The position numbers were made by a program, and so were the translations under genes. Of a stretch of DNA of 64,000 nucleotides, positions 9,835 through 19,204 are shown one piece after another. This DNA comes from an uncultured Pelagibacteraceae bacterium (lineage in GTDB: Bacteria; Pseudomonadota; Alphaproteobacteria; Pelagibacterales; Pelagibacteraceae). A model generated the notes under the pieces. It was not told the DNA's origin. It made no database searches and worked only from the letters and a program-made list of their open reading frames with translations. Location: assembly GCA_902576785.1 (NCBI GenBank), contig CACGWC010000006.1, positions 1 to 64,000 of the forward strand. Direction: 5' to 3'. Position 1 is the stretch's first letter. Each line of letters begins with the position of its first letter.

Positions 9835-11124
9835 TTAAATATTGTAAAGCTCTTGTCCTTTTACGTATGTATTGGTTACTTTTCCTTGTAATCTTTTATT
9901 TTCAATTGACGTATTTTTTGATTTAGAAACCAAGTTTTCCTGCTTTACTATCCAAGGTTTATTTATATCCACAATACAGAAATCTGCATCATTACCTACG
10001 GATAAATTACCTTTATTAATTTTCAAAATTTTTGCTGGATTTGAGGTTAATGCAGCAATAATTTTTTCAAGTTTTACAGATCCATTGTGATATAATTCTA
10101 ATGACAAGGATAATAACGTTTCAATACCAGTTGCTCCTGTTGCGGCTTGAGCAAATGTTAATCTTTTTTGCTCCTCATCTTCAGGTTTGTGATCTGAAAC
10201 TATTACATCGATTGTACCGTCATTTAACCCTTGCACTAAACTCAATCTATCATCCTCAGTTCTAAGTGGCGGTGATAATTTTAAAAAAGTTCTAAAGTCA
10301 CCAATATCATTTTCATTTAAAGATAAATTATTTATTGATACCCCACAGGAAAATCTTACCTTATCTTTTCTATCTTTAATAATTTCAACTGCTTTTCCTG
10401 AAGAAATCTGAGAAATGTGATAACGACAATTATATTCCTCTAATAATGTTAAATCTCTCTCTATAATTATTAGTTCTGCTATTTCTGGGATACCTTGCAA
10501 ACCAAGTTTTGTCGAAATTATTCCATCGTTTATCATGCCATTTTCAGCTAATTCTTGATCTTCCGCATGTTGCATTATTAAAGATCCTAAATCTTTTGCT
10601 GAATTCATTATTCTGGACATAACTCTTGTATTCTGAATTGTTCTAATTCCATCTGTAAATGCTATTATCCCTTTACTTTGCAGTAGACCAAACTCTGTCA
10701 TATTTGTACCTTCAGTGCCCTTTGTTAGAGATGCTGTGGGAAATATATTTATTTTTGATTTATCTCTACCTCGTCTTTTTAAAAAATCTACTATAGAAAC
10801 GTTGTCAATTATTGGATCAGTATTAGGCATTGTTACAACTGAAGTTACTCCCCCAGACAATGCAGCATTGCTCAAAGTTCTAAAATTTTCTTTATATTCA
10901 TAACCTGGTTCACCAACAAATACTCTCATATCAACTATACCTGGGAAAATATAATTCTCTTTTAAATCAATAACTTTTTCTCTACTAGGAATGTTGTTTT
11001 TATTCACTTTTTTTCCAACACCTTCAATTTTTCCATCTTCACCTATTATTAATCCTCCTATCTCACTTATGTTGTTATGAGGATCAATTATATTTGCGTT
11101 AATAAAGTATTTCTTTTTCATCAT
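9835..11124 (-). CDS. pyrX: Dihydroorotase-like protein, predicted non-catalytic (PyrX/PyrC' type)
   Basis: The 429-aa protein has the amidohydrolase fold of type I dihydroorotase, but key metal ligands are missing. The usual D-x-H-x-H-x-R-x-P-G reads [10 protein letters not shown], so both histidines and the substrate Arg are replaced. The later catalytic His of the H-V-S motif reads SQIS. The last motif, [11 protein letters not shown], keeps its Asp but loses the second His. Family knowledge: inactive homologues beside pyrB (pyrC' of Pseudomonas) hold aspartate carbamoyltransferase together structurally. The 4-nt ATGA overlap with pyrB fits that role. A true PyrC should exist elsewhere in the genome. 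Confidence 0.85.
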   Translation of the reverse strand: MMKKKYFINANIIDPHNNISEIGGLIIGEDGKIEGVGKKVNKNNIPSREKVIDLKENYIFPGIVDMRVFVGEPGYEYKENFRTLSNAALSGGVTSVVTMPNTDPIIDNVSIVDFLKRRGRDKSKINIFPTASLTKGTEGTNMTEFGLLQSKGIIAFTDGIRTIQNTRVMSRIMNSAKDLGSLIMQHAEDQELAENGMINDGIISTKLGLQGIPEIAELIIIERDLTLLEEYNCRYHISQISSGKAVEIIKDRKDKVRFSCGVSINNLSLNENDIGDFRTFLKLSPPLRTEDDRLSLVQGLNDGTIDVIVSDHKPEDEEQKRLTFAQAATGATGIETLLSLSLELYHNGSVKLEKIIAALTSNPAKILKINKGNLSVGNDADFCIVDINKPWIVKQENLVSKSKNTSIENKRLQGKVTNTYVKGQELYNI

Positions 11125-12059
11125 TCACAAAAAATTTTTAAACATGCCATTCTTATCGCAACACCTAATTCAACTTGTTCTTTTACAACACTCATATTGG
11201 TGTCATCAGCTAGTTTTGTATCAATTTCAATACCGCGGTTCATTGGACCAGGATGCATAATAATTGAATCTGATTTTGCATATTCTAATTTATCCTGTGT
11301 TAGTCCATAGTATTCATAATACTCTCTATTAGATGACAGGAATGAACTACTCATTCTTTCATTTTGAAGTCTAAGCATCATTACTATGTCGCAATCTTTT
11401 ACACCTTTCTTCATATTTGAAAAAATATTAACCCCAAATTTTTCTATATCTTTAGGTAAAAGGTTTGAAGGAGCTACAATATTAACTTCGGCACCCAACA
11501 TGTTTAGCAAGTAAATATTAGATCTTGCTACTCTTGAATGTAGAATATCTCCACAAATTGCAACCCTTAATCCTTGAATTTTTTTTTTCCTATTCAATAT
11601 AGTTAATGCATCAAGTAATGCTTGGGTAGGGTGCTCTCTCCTTCCATCACCAGCATTTAAAACAGCACAATTAACTTTTTGAGATAAAAGATTACAAGCT
11701 CCTGAATCTTGATGTCTAATAACTATTATATCAGGATGCATTGCATTTAATGTCATTGCAGTGTCTATTAGCGTTTCACCTTTTTTAATTGCTGAGTTTG
11801 TTATATTCATTGACATAACATCTGCACCTAATCTTTTTCCTGCTAGCTCAAATGAGCTTTGTGTTCTTGTTGATGGTTCAAAAAAGAGGTTAATTTGAGT
11901 TTTCCCCTTAAGTAAATCTAATTTTTTATTTTTGCTTTTGTTTAATTCAATAAATTTTTCAGCTTCTTTCAAGATTAAATTAACATCATTTATTGATAAA
12001 TCTTGAATACCTAGGAGATGTTTTTGAGAAATTTTAATAGCTTTGGTTTTAGTTGCCAT
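11121..12059 (-). CDS. pyrB: Aspartate carbamoyltransferase catalytic subunit
   Basis: PyrB condenses carbamoyl phosphate and aspartate, the committed step of pyrimidine synthesis. Seen: the carbamoyl-phosphate loop [18 protein letters not shown], the [12 protein letters not shown] motif, and [12 protein letters not shown] near the C-terminus. I chose ATG 12059 (MATKTKAIK, 312 aa). An in-frame GTG at 12080 would add seven residues and cannot be excluded. It overlaps pyrX by 4 nt. No regulatory pyrI gene is adjacent, as expected for the PyrB-PyrX class. Confidence 0.93.
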   Translation of the reverse strand: MATKTKAIKISQKHLLGIQDLSINDVNLILKEAEKFIELNKSKNKKLDLLKGKTQINLFFEPSTRTQSSFELAGKRLGADVMSMNITNSAIKKGETLIDTAMTLNAMHPDIIVIRHQDSGACNLLSQKVNCAVLNAGDGRREHPTQALLDALTILNRKKKIQGLRVAICGDILHSRVARSNIYLLNMLGAEVNIVAPSNLLPKDIEKFGVNIFSNMKKGVKDCDIVMMLRLQNERMSSSFLSSNREYYEYYGLTQDKLEYAKSDSIIMHPGPMNRGIEIDTKLADDTNMSVVKEQVELGVAIRMACLKIFCE

Positions 12060-12101
12060 TAAAACCAACTCTATAGCCACTAAGGTTGATTAATGCAAGT
12101 A

Positions 12102-12557
12102 TTAATTATTAATAAAATCTATGGCACCCTGTAAGATAAATGCAGCAGCATTTTTATCTATATTTTTTTCTCTTTTAGTTACGTTAATACCTAAATTTTC
12201 GGTTAATTTAAACGCTCCAACTGTTGATAATCTTTCATCCCAAAGACTTATTGGAAGATCAATTTCTTTTGATATTGCTTTTGACACATCATTTACTGAT
12301 TGAGAAGATTTACCAAAGGTTCCGTCCATATTAATTGGATTTCCAATAATTATTCCTTTAATGTTATTTTCTTTAATAATATCCTCTAATTCATTGATAA
12401 GATCTTCAAATTTGGATTTGTTTATTGTTTTAAGCGGTGTGGCAATTTTTTGATTTTCATCACATATAGCTACACCAATTCTCTTTGAACCTAAATCAAG
12501 ACCAATTAATCTAGATGTATTTAGCTGTTTCTTTTTAAATTCCTCAATTGTGATCAT
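12102..12557 (-). CDS. ruvX: Holliday junction resolvase-like YqgF / pre-16S rRNA nuclease
   Basis: YqgF has an RNase H-like fold and is implicated in 16S rRNA 5'-end maturation. The 151-aa protein has LIGLDLGSKRIGVAICDE (first catalytic Asp), GNPINMDGTFG, LWDERLST (Glu) and KNIDKNAAAFILQ with the last Asp. It is the first gene of the minus-strand run to ridA. It is divergent from gatC with 49 nt between the starts, so the promoters of both operons must lie there. Confidence 0.92.
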   Translation of the reverse strand: MITIEEFKKKQLNTSRLIGLDLGSKRIGVAICDENQKIATPLKTINKSKFEDLINELEDIIKENNIKGIIIGNPINMDGTFGKSSQSVNDVSKAISKEIDLPISLWDERLSTVGAFKLTENLGINVTKREKNIDKNAAAFILQGAIDFINN

Positions 12558-12606
12558 ATTGTATATTATTTACTTAAGTGATAGTTTGCGGCAATATTTT
12601 TACCAT

Positions 12607-12894
12607 ATGAGTATAGATCTTAAAACAGTAAAGCACATTTCGAAATTAGCAAGAATTTCTATTGATGATGAAAAAGCTAATAAATTAAAGGGTGACTTAA
12701 ATAATATATTTGAATTTATAGAAAAATTAAATGAATTAAATACTGATAATGTTCAAGCCTTAACATCAATTGCTGAAACCACCCTAAGATTTAGAAAAGA
12801 TGAAATTAAATCAGAAAATATTAGAGAAAAAATTTTAAAAAACTCTCCTGAAGAAAATAAAGATTTTTTTGTTGTACCAAAGGTTGTTGAATAA
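12607..12894 (+). CDS. gatC: Glutamyl/aspartyl-tRNA amidotransferase subunit C
   Basis: GatC is the small scaffold of the GatCAB complex that converts Glu-tRNA(Gln) and Asp-tRNA(Asn) to the amide forms. The 95-aa protein starts MSIDLKTVKHISKLARI and contains LNNIFEFIEKLNELNTDNV, the usual GatC core. I chose ATG 12607; an upstream in-frame start at 12550 falls in the divergent promoter region and adds residues unlike the family. Its stop shares one base with the gatA ATG. Presence of gatCAB suggests Gln-tRNA or Asn-tRNA is made indirectly. Confidence 0.94.
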   Translation: MSIDLKTVKHISKLARISIDDEKANKLKGDLNNIFEFIEKLNELNTDNVQALTSIAETTLRFRKDEIKSENIREKILKNSPEENKDFFVVPKVVE

Positions 12895-14354
12895 TGTCAG
12901 ATATAACAAGTCAAAGTTTATTCGAATTAACATTGAATATAAAAGAAAAAAAACTATCTTCAGGGGAAATTACAAAAGCATTTATAGACCGTGCTGAAAA
13001 ATCAAAAAAATTAAATATTTATGTTACGGATAATTTTGAAAAAGCAATAGATCAATCAAAGAAATTTGATTCTAATCCTAACTTTGATTTAAAACTACCA
13101 GGTATTCCCATTGCTGTTAAAGATTTATTTTGTACAAATGGAGTTAGAACAACAGCAGGTAGCAAAATATTAAATAACTTCGTTCCCACATATGAGTCTA
13201 CAGTTACTCAAAATTTGTGGAGTCAAGGAGCAATACTTCTTGGTAAACTTAATTGTGATGAATTTGCTATGGGCTCTTCAAATGAAACTAGTTTTTTTGG
13301 AAATGTTCAAAATCCGGTAGGAGAAAATTTAGTCCCTGGTGGATCTTCAGGAGGTTCTTCTGCAGCTGTCGCTTCAAATTTAACTCCAGTTACCATTGGA
13401 ACAGATACAGGTGGATCTATTCGTCAACCAGCATCATTTACAGGAACTGTTGGACTTAAACCTACATATGGAAGTTGTTCTCGTTATGGAATTGTAGCAT
13501 TTGCTTCGTCTTTAGACCAAGCAGGACCTATGACGAAAAATGTAAGAGATTGTTCTATGCTTTTAGAGGTGATTTCTTCATTTGATCAAAAAGATTCAAC
13601 CTCAATTGATTACAAAAGAAATAATTATTCAAAAGAATTATCAAAAGATATTAAAGGAAAGAAAATTGGTATTCCTAAAGAATATAGAGTTGACAATATG
13701 CCTGACGAAATTGAACAGCTATGGAAAAATGGTATCTCATATGCAAAAGATTGCGGAGCAGAAATTATCGATATTTCGCTTCCACATACTAATTACGCAT
13801 TACCAACTTATTATATTGTTGCACCAGCTGAAGCATCTTCAAATCTAGCAAGATATGATGGTGTTAAATATGGATTTAGATCTCCTGGTCAAAATTTAAT
13901 AGAAATGTATGAAAAAACTAGATCTGAAGGTTTTGGTGATGAAGTTAAAAGAAGAATTATGATTGGAACTTATGTTTTATCTTCTGGTTACTATGATGCC
14001 TATTATCTAAAAGCGCAGAAAGTAAGACAATTAATAAAAAAAGATTTTGATGATGCCTTTTCTAAAGTTGATGCAATTTTAACTCCATCTACTCCAAGCT
14101 CAGCATTTAAAATTGGTGAAAAAACAAATGATCCAGTATCAATGTATTTAAATGATATATTTACAGTTCCAATAAATCTAGCGGGCTTACCAGGTATTTC
14201 TATACCAGCTGGTAAAGATAAAAATAATTATCCTTTAGGCCTTCAAGTAATTGGAAAACCTTTTGATGAACAAAATATACTTAATATTTCTTATGCATTA
14301 GAAGATAAGATTAATTTTAAAAATGATATTTCAGATTGGTGGTTAAGTGAGTAA
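12894..14354 (+). CDS. gatA: Glutamyl/aspartyl-tRNA amidotransferase subunit A
   Basis: GatA is the amidase that releases ammonia from glutamine. The 486-aa protein carries the Ser-cisSer-Lys triad: Lys in PIAVKDLF, and the Gly/Ser-rich [14 protein letters not shown] and [14 protein letters not shown] segments. The C-terminus with LPGISIPAG and YPLGLQVIG is typical. It overlaps gatC by one base and gatB by 8 nt. The length is normal and no oddity is seen. Confidence 0.97.
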   Translation: MSDITSQSLFELTLNIKEKKLSSGEITKAFIDRAEKSKKLNIYVTDNFEKAIDQSKKFDSNPNFDLKLPGIPIAVKDLFCTNGVRTTAGSKILNNFVPTYESTVTQNLWSQGAILLGKLNCDEFAMGSSNETSFFGNVQNPVGENLVPGGSSGGSSAAVASNLTPVTIGTDTGGSIRQPASFTGTVGLKPTYGSCSRYGIVAFASSLDQAGPMTKNVRDCSMLLEVISSFDQKDSTSIDYKRNNYSKELSKDIKGKKIGIPKEYRVDNMPDEIEQLWKNGISYAKDCGAEIIDISLPHTNYALPTYYIVAPAEASSNLARYDGVKYGFRSPGQNLIEMYEKTRSEGFGDEVKRRIMIGTYVLSSGYYDAYYLKAQKVRQLIKKDFDDAFSKVDAILTPSTPSSAFKIGEKTNDPVSMYLNDIFTVPINLAGLPGISIPAGKDKNNYPLGLQVIGKPFDEQNILNISYALEDKINFKNDISDWWLSE

Positions 14355-15813
14355 AAATAGTGAATATCTTATTGAAAGAGAAAATAAACAATATGAAGTG
14401 ATAATTGGTTTAGAAGTGCACGCTCAAGTTACTTCAGAATCAAAACTTTTCTCTCAATCATCAACAAAATTTGGTGCAGAACCAAACACTCAAGTTAGTC
14501 TCGTAGATGCAGCATTTCCAGGAATGTTACCAGTTATAAATGAATTTTGTATTGAACAAGCAATTAAAACTGGAATAGGACTTAAAGCCAAAATAAATAA
14601 AAAATCTGTCTTTGATAGAAAAAATTATTTTTATGCAGATTTACCCCAAGGATATCAAATCTCTCAATACAAATATCCAATTGTCGGTGAAGGAAAAGTA
14701 ATTTTAGATATGCCGAATGGTCAAAAAGAAATTGGAATTGAAAGATTACACTTAGAGCAAGATGCAGGTAAAAGTATTCATGATATTGATCCAAATAATA
14801 CATTAGTTGATTTAAATAGATCTGGAGTGGCTTTAATGGAAATAGTAAGTAAGCCTGATTTGAGATCTCCAGATGAAGTAAACGTTTATATAAAAAAATT
14901 AAGATCGATAATGAGATATTTAGGAACATGTGATGGCAATATGCAAGAAGGTTCTTTGAGGGCAGATGTTAATGTATCAGTAAGATTAAAAGGGGAGACT
15001 GAATTTGGCACCAGGTGTGAAATTAAAAATGTTAATTCAATAAAATTTATGCAAATGGCAATAATATCCGAAGCAAATAGACAAATAGATTTGTTAGAGG
15101 AGGGGAAAGACATAGATCAAGAGACAAGACTTTTTGACACTAAAAGAAATGAGACAAGATCTATGAGATCAAAAGAAGACGCGCATGATTACAGATATTT
15201 TCCTGATCCAGATCTATTACCGCTTGAAATAAGCCAAGAATTAATTGAAAAAATAAAATCAGATATACCTGAATTACCAGATGAAAAGAAAAAAAGATTT
15301 ATAGATAAATTTAATCTTTCACCATATGAAGCAACAATTTTGGTATCTGATATTGAAACATCAAATTTCTTTGAAGAGGTTATAAAAAATTCAGATGTTA
15401 AATTAGCAACAAACTGGATTACAGGTGAATTATTTGCAGTTTTAAATGAAAAAAATTTAGAAATATCTCAAAGCCCAGTTAGTGCTAAAAATCTATCAAA
15501 ACTTATAAACCTTATAAAAGATGGAACTATATCAGGAAAAATAGCTAAAACGGTTTTTGAACAAATGATAGATGGAGATCAAGATCCATTAATAATAGTA
15601 AAAGAAAAAGGTTTAAAACAAGAAAGCGATCCAAAAGCGATAGAGGAATTGATAAATAAAGTTATTGAAAATAATTCAGATAAGGTTGCTGAATATAAAT
15701 CTGGTAAAGATAAATTATTTGGTTTTTTTGTTGGTCAAGCCATGAAAGAAAGTAAAGGAAAAGGCAATCCTCAATTAATAAACAAAATATTAAAAGATAA
15801 GTTGAATGGATAA
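14347..15813 (+). CDS. gatB: Glutamyl/aspartyl-tRNA amidotransferase subunit B
   Basis: GatB activates the mischarged aminoacyl-tRNA by phosphorylation and completes amidation. The 488-aa protein shows [40 protein letters not shown], and the C-terminal YqeY-like tail domain ending [16 protein letters not shown]. Translation starts at GTG 14347, inside the last codons of gatA. No nearby ATG gives a complete N-terminus, so the GTG start is well supported. Confidence 0.96.
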   Translation: MSKNSEYLIERENKQYEVIIGLEVHAQVTSESKLFSQSSTKFGAEPNTQVSLVDAAFPGMLPVINEFCIEQAIKTGIGLKAKINKKSVFDRKNYFYADLPQGYQISQYKYPIVGEGKVILDMPNGQKEIGIERLHLEQDAGKSIHDIDPNNTLVDLNRSGVALMEIVSKPDLRSPDEVNVYIKKLRSIMRYLGTCDGNMQEGSLRADVNVSVRLKGETEFGTRCEIKNVNSIKFMQMAIISEANRQIDLLEEGKDIDQETRLFDTKRNETRSMRSKEDAHDYRYFPDPDLLPLEISQELIEKIKSDIPELPDEKKKRFIDKFNLSPYEATILVSDIETSNFFEEVIKNSDVKLATNWITGELFAVLNEKNLEISQSPVSAKNLSKLINLIKDGTISGKIAKTVFEQMIDGDQDPLIIVKEKGLKQESDPKAIEELINKVIENNSDKVAEYKSGKDKLFGFFVGQAMKESKGKGNPQLINKILKDKLNG

Positions 15814-16453
15814 AAATTTCATAATTGATCAAAATATGATCAATTATATTTTTTCACATACAAATAATCTTCACAAAGTACAAAAAAAATTATTAAAATA
15901 TAACGAAAAACTTGGTCATATTAAAAAATTACAAATTTCAATTCTACAAGCTAACTTCATACAATTTATCATAAAAATTAATAACTATAAATCATATTTA
16001 GAAATTGGCACTTTTACAGGTTACAGTATTTTATCTGCTGCACTTGCCTTACCTAAGAATTGCAAATTAATTGGTATAGATAAAAATTTAAAAACTAACA
16101 ATGAGGCAATTAAGTTTTTTAAAGAAGCAAAGCAAGATAAAAAAATAAATCTTCTTTGTGAAAATGGAAAAATTGCTCTTGAAAATCTAATTAAGAAAAA
16201 GGAAAAATATGACGTGATATTAATTGATGCAGATAAAGAAAATTATATAAATTATTTTAATCAGTCTCTTAAATTAAAAAGCAAAAAGGGTATAATTTTA
16301 ATTGATAATACACTTTGGAAAGGAGATGTTGCAAATCCAAAGATAAAAGACAAATTAACTATAAAATTAAGAGAATTTAATAAATACATAAAAAAATTAC
16401 CTATTAATAAGTATATTTTACCAATTGGTGATGGTTTTACAGTTTGTTGGTAA
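15806..16453 (+). CDS. SAM-dependent O-methyltransferase (caffeoyl-CoA OMT / class I family)
   Basis: The 215-aa protein fits the family 3 O-methyltransferases: a helical N-terminus, SAM-binding [20 protein letters not shown] (about residues 66-85), [21 protein letters not shown] with a metal-binding Asp, and [14 protein letters not shown], which carries the second metal-binding Asp-Asn pair. The usual requirement is a divalent metal and a catechol-like acceptor; the real substrate is unknown. It overlaps gatB by 8 nt and is followed by trhO, so it is probably co-transcribed with gatCAB without an evident functional link. Confidence 0.88.
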   Translation: MDKNFIIDQNMINYIFSHTNNLHKVQKKLLKYNEKLGHIKKLQISILQANFIQFIIKINNYKSYLEIGTFTGYSILSAALALPKNCKLIGIDKNLKTNNEAIKFFKEAKQDKKINLLCENGKIALENLIKKKEKYDVILIDADKENYINYFNQSLKLKSKKGIILIDNTLWKGDVANPKIKDKLTIKLREFNKYIKKLPINKYILPIGDGFTVCW

Positions 16454-16455
16454 TT

Positions 16456-17328
16456 ATGTTTGAAATCCTATCTTTTTATAAAATATCAAAACTTAATAAA
16501 TTAAAAATTATTAAAAAAAATATTTTAAAAGAAACTAATAAGCTTGATATTAAAGGTCTTATAATATTATCTCCTGAAGGAATTAATGGTACAATATCAG
16601 GTAGTCATAAAAAAATTAAACTTACAATTACAAAAATAAAGAATATCTTATCAATTGATAGATTTGATATTCAAAATAAATTTAACTCAAAAATATTACC
16701 ATACACAAAAAATAAAGTTAAAATAAAAGATGAGGTAGTTCCAATTAATGAAAAAATTAATTTTAAAAATTTTTTTAATAAGAAATATTTATCTCCTAAA
16801 AAATGGGACGAATTTATATCTAAAAAAAATATTAAACTGATTGATGCCAGAAAACCTTTTGAATATAAGATTGGTACATTTAAAAATGCTCTTAATCCAG
16901 AAACTAAAAATTTTAGAGATTTTAAAAATTATTTATCAAAATTTAGTAAAGATGAATCAATAGGGATGTTTTGCACCGGAGGTATCAGGTGTGAAAAAGC
17001 GTCTAATTATCTTAATAATAAAGGTTTTAAAAATGTTTATATGCTTAAGGGTGGTATCTTAAATTATCTTAACAAAACTGATCCAAAAAAAAGTAAGTGG
17101 AATGGTGAATGTTTTGTTTTTGATAAAAGAGTTACTATTAAAAAAAACCTAGAAATTGGAAATTATACTGTTTGTGGTGGTTGTAGAATGCCATTGCATA
17201 AAAAACTAACTAAATCAAAAAAGTATAAAGTAGGCCTATCATGTCCAAATTGTTTTGATAAATTGACAAATGATCAAATAAAACGTTTCACAATGAGGCA
17301 CAATCAAATAATAAATTCAAAAAAATAA
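16456..17328 (+). CDS. trhO: tRNA uridine(34) hydroxylase TrhO (rhodanese-domain, YceA type)
   Basis: TrhO hydroxylates wobble U34 of some tRNAs at C5 in an O2-dependent reaction. The 290-aa protein has an acylphosphatase-like N-terminus with LSPEGINGTISG, a rhodanese domain with the active cysteine in GMFCTGGIRCEKAS, and a Cys-rich C-terminus (VCGGCRMPL, then SCPNCFDKL). I chose ATG 16456; an in-frame TTG at 16444 lies inside the preceding gene. It is 2 nt downstream of the methyltransferase stop. Confidence 0.92.
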   Translation: MFEILSFYKISKLNKLKIIKKNILKETNKLDIKGLIILSPEGINGTISGSHKKIKLTITKIKNILSIDRFDIQNKFNSKILPYTKNKVKIKDEVVPINEKINFKNFFNKKYLSPKKWDEFISKKNIKLIDARKPFEYKIGTFKNALNPETKNFRDFKNYLSKFSKDESIGMFCTGGIRCEKASNYLNNKGFKNVYMLKGGILNYLNKTDPKKSKWNGECFVFDKRVTIKKNLEIGNYTVCGGCRMPLHKKLTKSKKYKVGLSCPNCFDKLTNDQIKRFTMRHNQIINSKK

Positions 17329-17332
17329 TATC

Positions 17333-18682
17333 ATGAATATATTAAGTGATGACATCAAAGAATTAATTAAAAAATTAGCGATACCTGCATCTGTAGGCAC
17401 ACTCTTTCAAACGTTATATAATATTGCTGATACATATTTTGCAGGAAAAATATCACCTGAAGCTTTGTCAGCTTTAACAAAATCTTTTCCAATTTATTTT
17501 ATTATTATTGCCTCATCTATTGGTATCACAGTTGCAGGTACATCACTGATAGGTAATAGCATTGGAGAAAAAAATAATAAAAATGCTTCAATTTATTTCT
17601 GCCAATTAATTTTCTTTTCTTTTTTGATAATTCTGTTGATTACTTTTATTGGTTTAAATTATGCATCAGACCTTTTTTCAATTATGGGTTCAACTAACGA
17701 GGTAATAAATCTTGGCTTACAATATACAGATATCATTTTCCTTGGTTCATTTATTTTTATTTTAGTTGTTGCATTAAATTCATTACTTCATGCAGAAGGC
17801 GATACGAAAACTTATAGAAATGCTTTAATATTATCTTTTTTTTTAAACATATTGTTAAATCCAATTTTAATATTTGGATTTTATTTCATACCAGCTTTGG
17901 GTATGAAGGGTATTGCTATAGCAACTCTAATTGCTCAAACAGTCGCTTTTTTAATTATATTTAAAAAAGTTTTAAAAAGTAAATTAATTAAAAATATACT
18001 TATTTCTTATTTTATTCCTAAATTTTTTTTTTTAAAAAATATTTTTTTTCAATCTATGCCAATAATAATTTCAATTTGTGGTTATTCTATTGCTTCTGCT
18101 ATTGTATTCAAATATGCAGGTTTATCAGGAGAATATGCAGCAGCTGGTTATGGAGCTGGCACTAAAATTGAACAAGTGGTTTTATTGCCAATCTTGGGAA
18201 TAAATACAGCAATTATCACAATTATTGCTCAAAATTTTGGTGCACGAAATATTTTAAGAATTAAAGAAACGTACTTCCAAGCTATAAAATATGCTTTCAT
18301 TATAATGATTATTTCTTCTTTTATTATTTATTTTGGTGCTGAAATGATAACAAAATTATTTTCAAAAGATTTAGAGGTCGTTGAATTTGGAAAATTATAT
18401 TTGGAGATTTCAGCCTTTGTGCTACCAGCTTATCCAATATTTTTTTTATCAAATGGTTTTTTTATGGCTTTAAAAAAAGCTGAAAACGCATTAATTGCTA
18501 ATATTTGCCGAAATGGAATTTTTCCATTTGTCGTATTTTATACTGCAATTTATTTTAATTCTGACTTTTCTGAATTTTTTTGGTTATGGGTAATATTCAA
18601 TTGGATTTTCTCTCTGATGTATCTTGGTTATACTTATTTTTATTTGAATTATAAATTAGACAAAATTAGAGCTATCAACTAA
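17333..18682 (+). CDS. MATE family multidrug/Na+ (or H+)-coupled efflux transporter
   Basis: The 449-aa polytopic protein has about 12 hydrophobic segments. MATE-type features are the N-terminal KLAIPASVGTLFQTLYNIAD, then HAEGDTKTYRNALILS, and in the second half GYGAGTKIEQVVLLPILGI. It resembles the NorM/DinF-like branch. The substrate cannot be read from sequence. It starts 4 nt after trhO. Its last 27 nt overlap the 3' end of the convergent soxG. Confidence 0.9.
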   Translation: MNILSDDIKELIKKLAIPASVGTLFQTLYNIADTYFAGKISPEALSALTKSFPIYFIIIASSIGITVAGTSLIGNSIGEKNNKNASIYFCQLIFFSFLIILLITFIGLNYASDLFSIMGSTNEVINLGLQYTDIIFLGSFIFILVVALNSLLHAEGDTKTYRNALILSFFLNILLNPILIFGFYFIPALGMKGIAIATLIAQTVAFLIIFKKVLKSKLIKNILISYFIPKFFFLKNIFFQSMPIIISICGYSIASAIVFKYAGLSGEYAAAGYGAGTKIEQVVLLPILGINTAIITIIAQNFGARNILRIKETYFQAIKYAFIIMIISSFIIYFGAEMITKLFSKDLEVVEFGKLYLEISAFVLPAYPIFFLSNGFFMALKKAENALIANICRNGIFPFVVFYTAIYFNSDFSEFFWLWVIFNWIFSLMYLGYTYFYLNYKLDKIRAIN

Positions 18683-19204
18683 CCATTCATAAAGGTGTTC
18701 TGAAAACGATCTTCTTACAAATAAATTAACATTATTCTTTGACTTGTGATGAAGAATTACATCAATATGATTTACTATCGTTTGTGTTGATGAACCAACA
18801 TTATTTTTAAATTTTTCGAAATTAAAAGGTGATCCAGATGATAATAATTCAAATATATTTTCTCCTTTTATATTTATGCAAATTAATTGTGAAGAGATAT
18901 CAGTAATTGATCCAAAATTTAAAGACGAAATATCTTTATAAAGTTGATCAAAAATATTTGAATTTTTATTTTCATCAAAATATATCATCCATTCATCCGG
19001 ACTTAGCCACAAAACATCATAGTTTTCATTTGATGAACTGGTATTTGACTCAGAAGGTAAAATAATAGATAGAATTTTACCCACTTTGGTAAAAAATTCT
19101 TTATTTTTTCCCCTGATATTAATTTTAATTTTTTCTTCAGATAAATTAATATCGATATTGTTTTTATTAATATTCGAAATATTTGGATGTAAAATGTCAA
19201 GCAT
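18656..19204 (-). CDS. soxG: Sarcosine oxidase gamma subunit
   Basis: SoxG is the small accessory subunit of heterotetrameric sarcosine oxidase. The 182-aa protein has the family segments WLSPDEWMIYF, ITDISSQLICINIKGEN and LFVRRSFSEHLYEWL. ATG 19204 overlaps the soxA end by 8 nt. It is the last gene of soxB-D-A-G, and its 3' end overlaps the convergent MATE gene by 27 nt. The assignment relies partly on position, because gamma subunits are poorly conserved. Confidence 0.92.
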   Translation of the reverse strand: MLDILHPNISNINKNNIDINLSEEKIKINIRGKNKEFFTKVGKILSIILPSESNTSSSNENYDVLWLSPDEWMIYFDENKNSNIFDQLYKDISSLNFGSITDISSQLICINIKGENIFELLSSGSPFNFEKFKNNVGSSTQTIVNHIDVILHHKSKNNVNLFVRRSFSEHLYEWLVDSSNFV

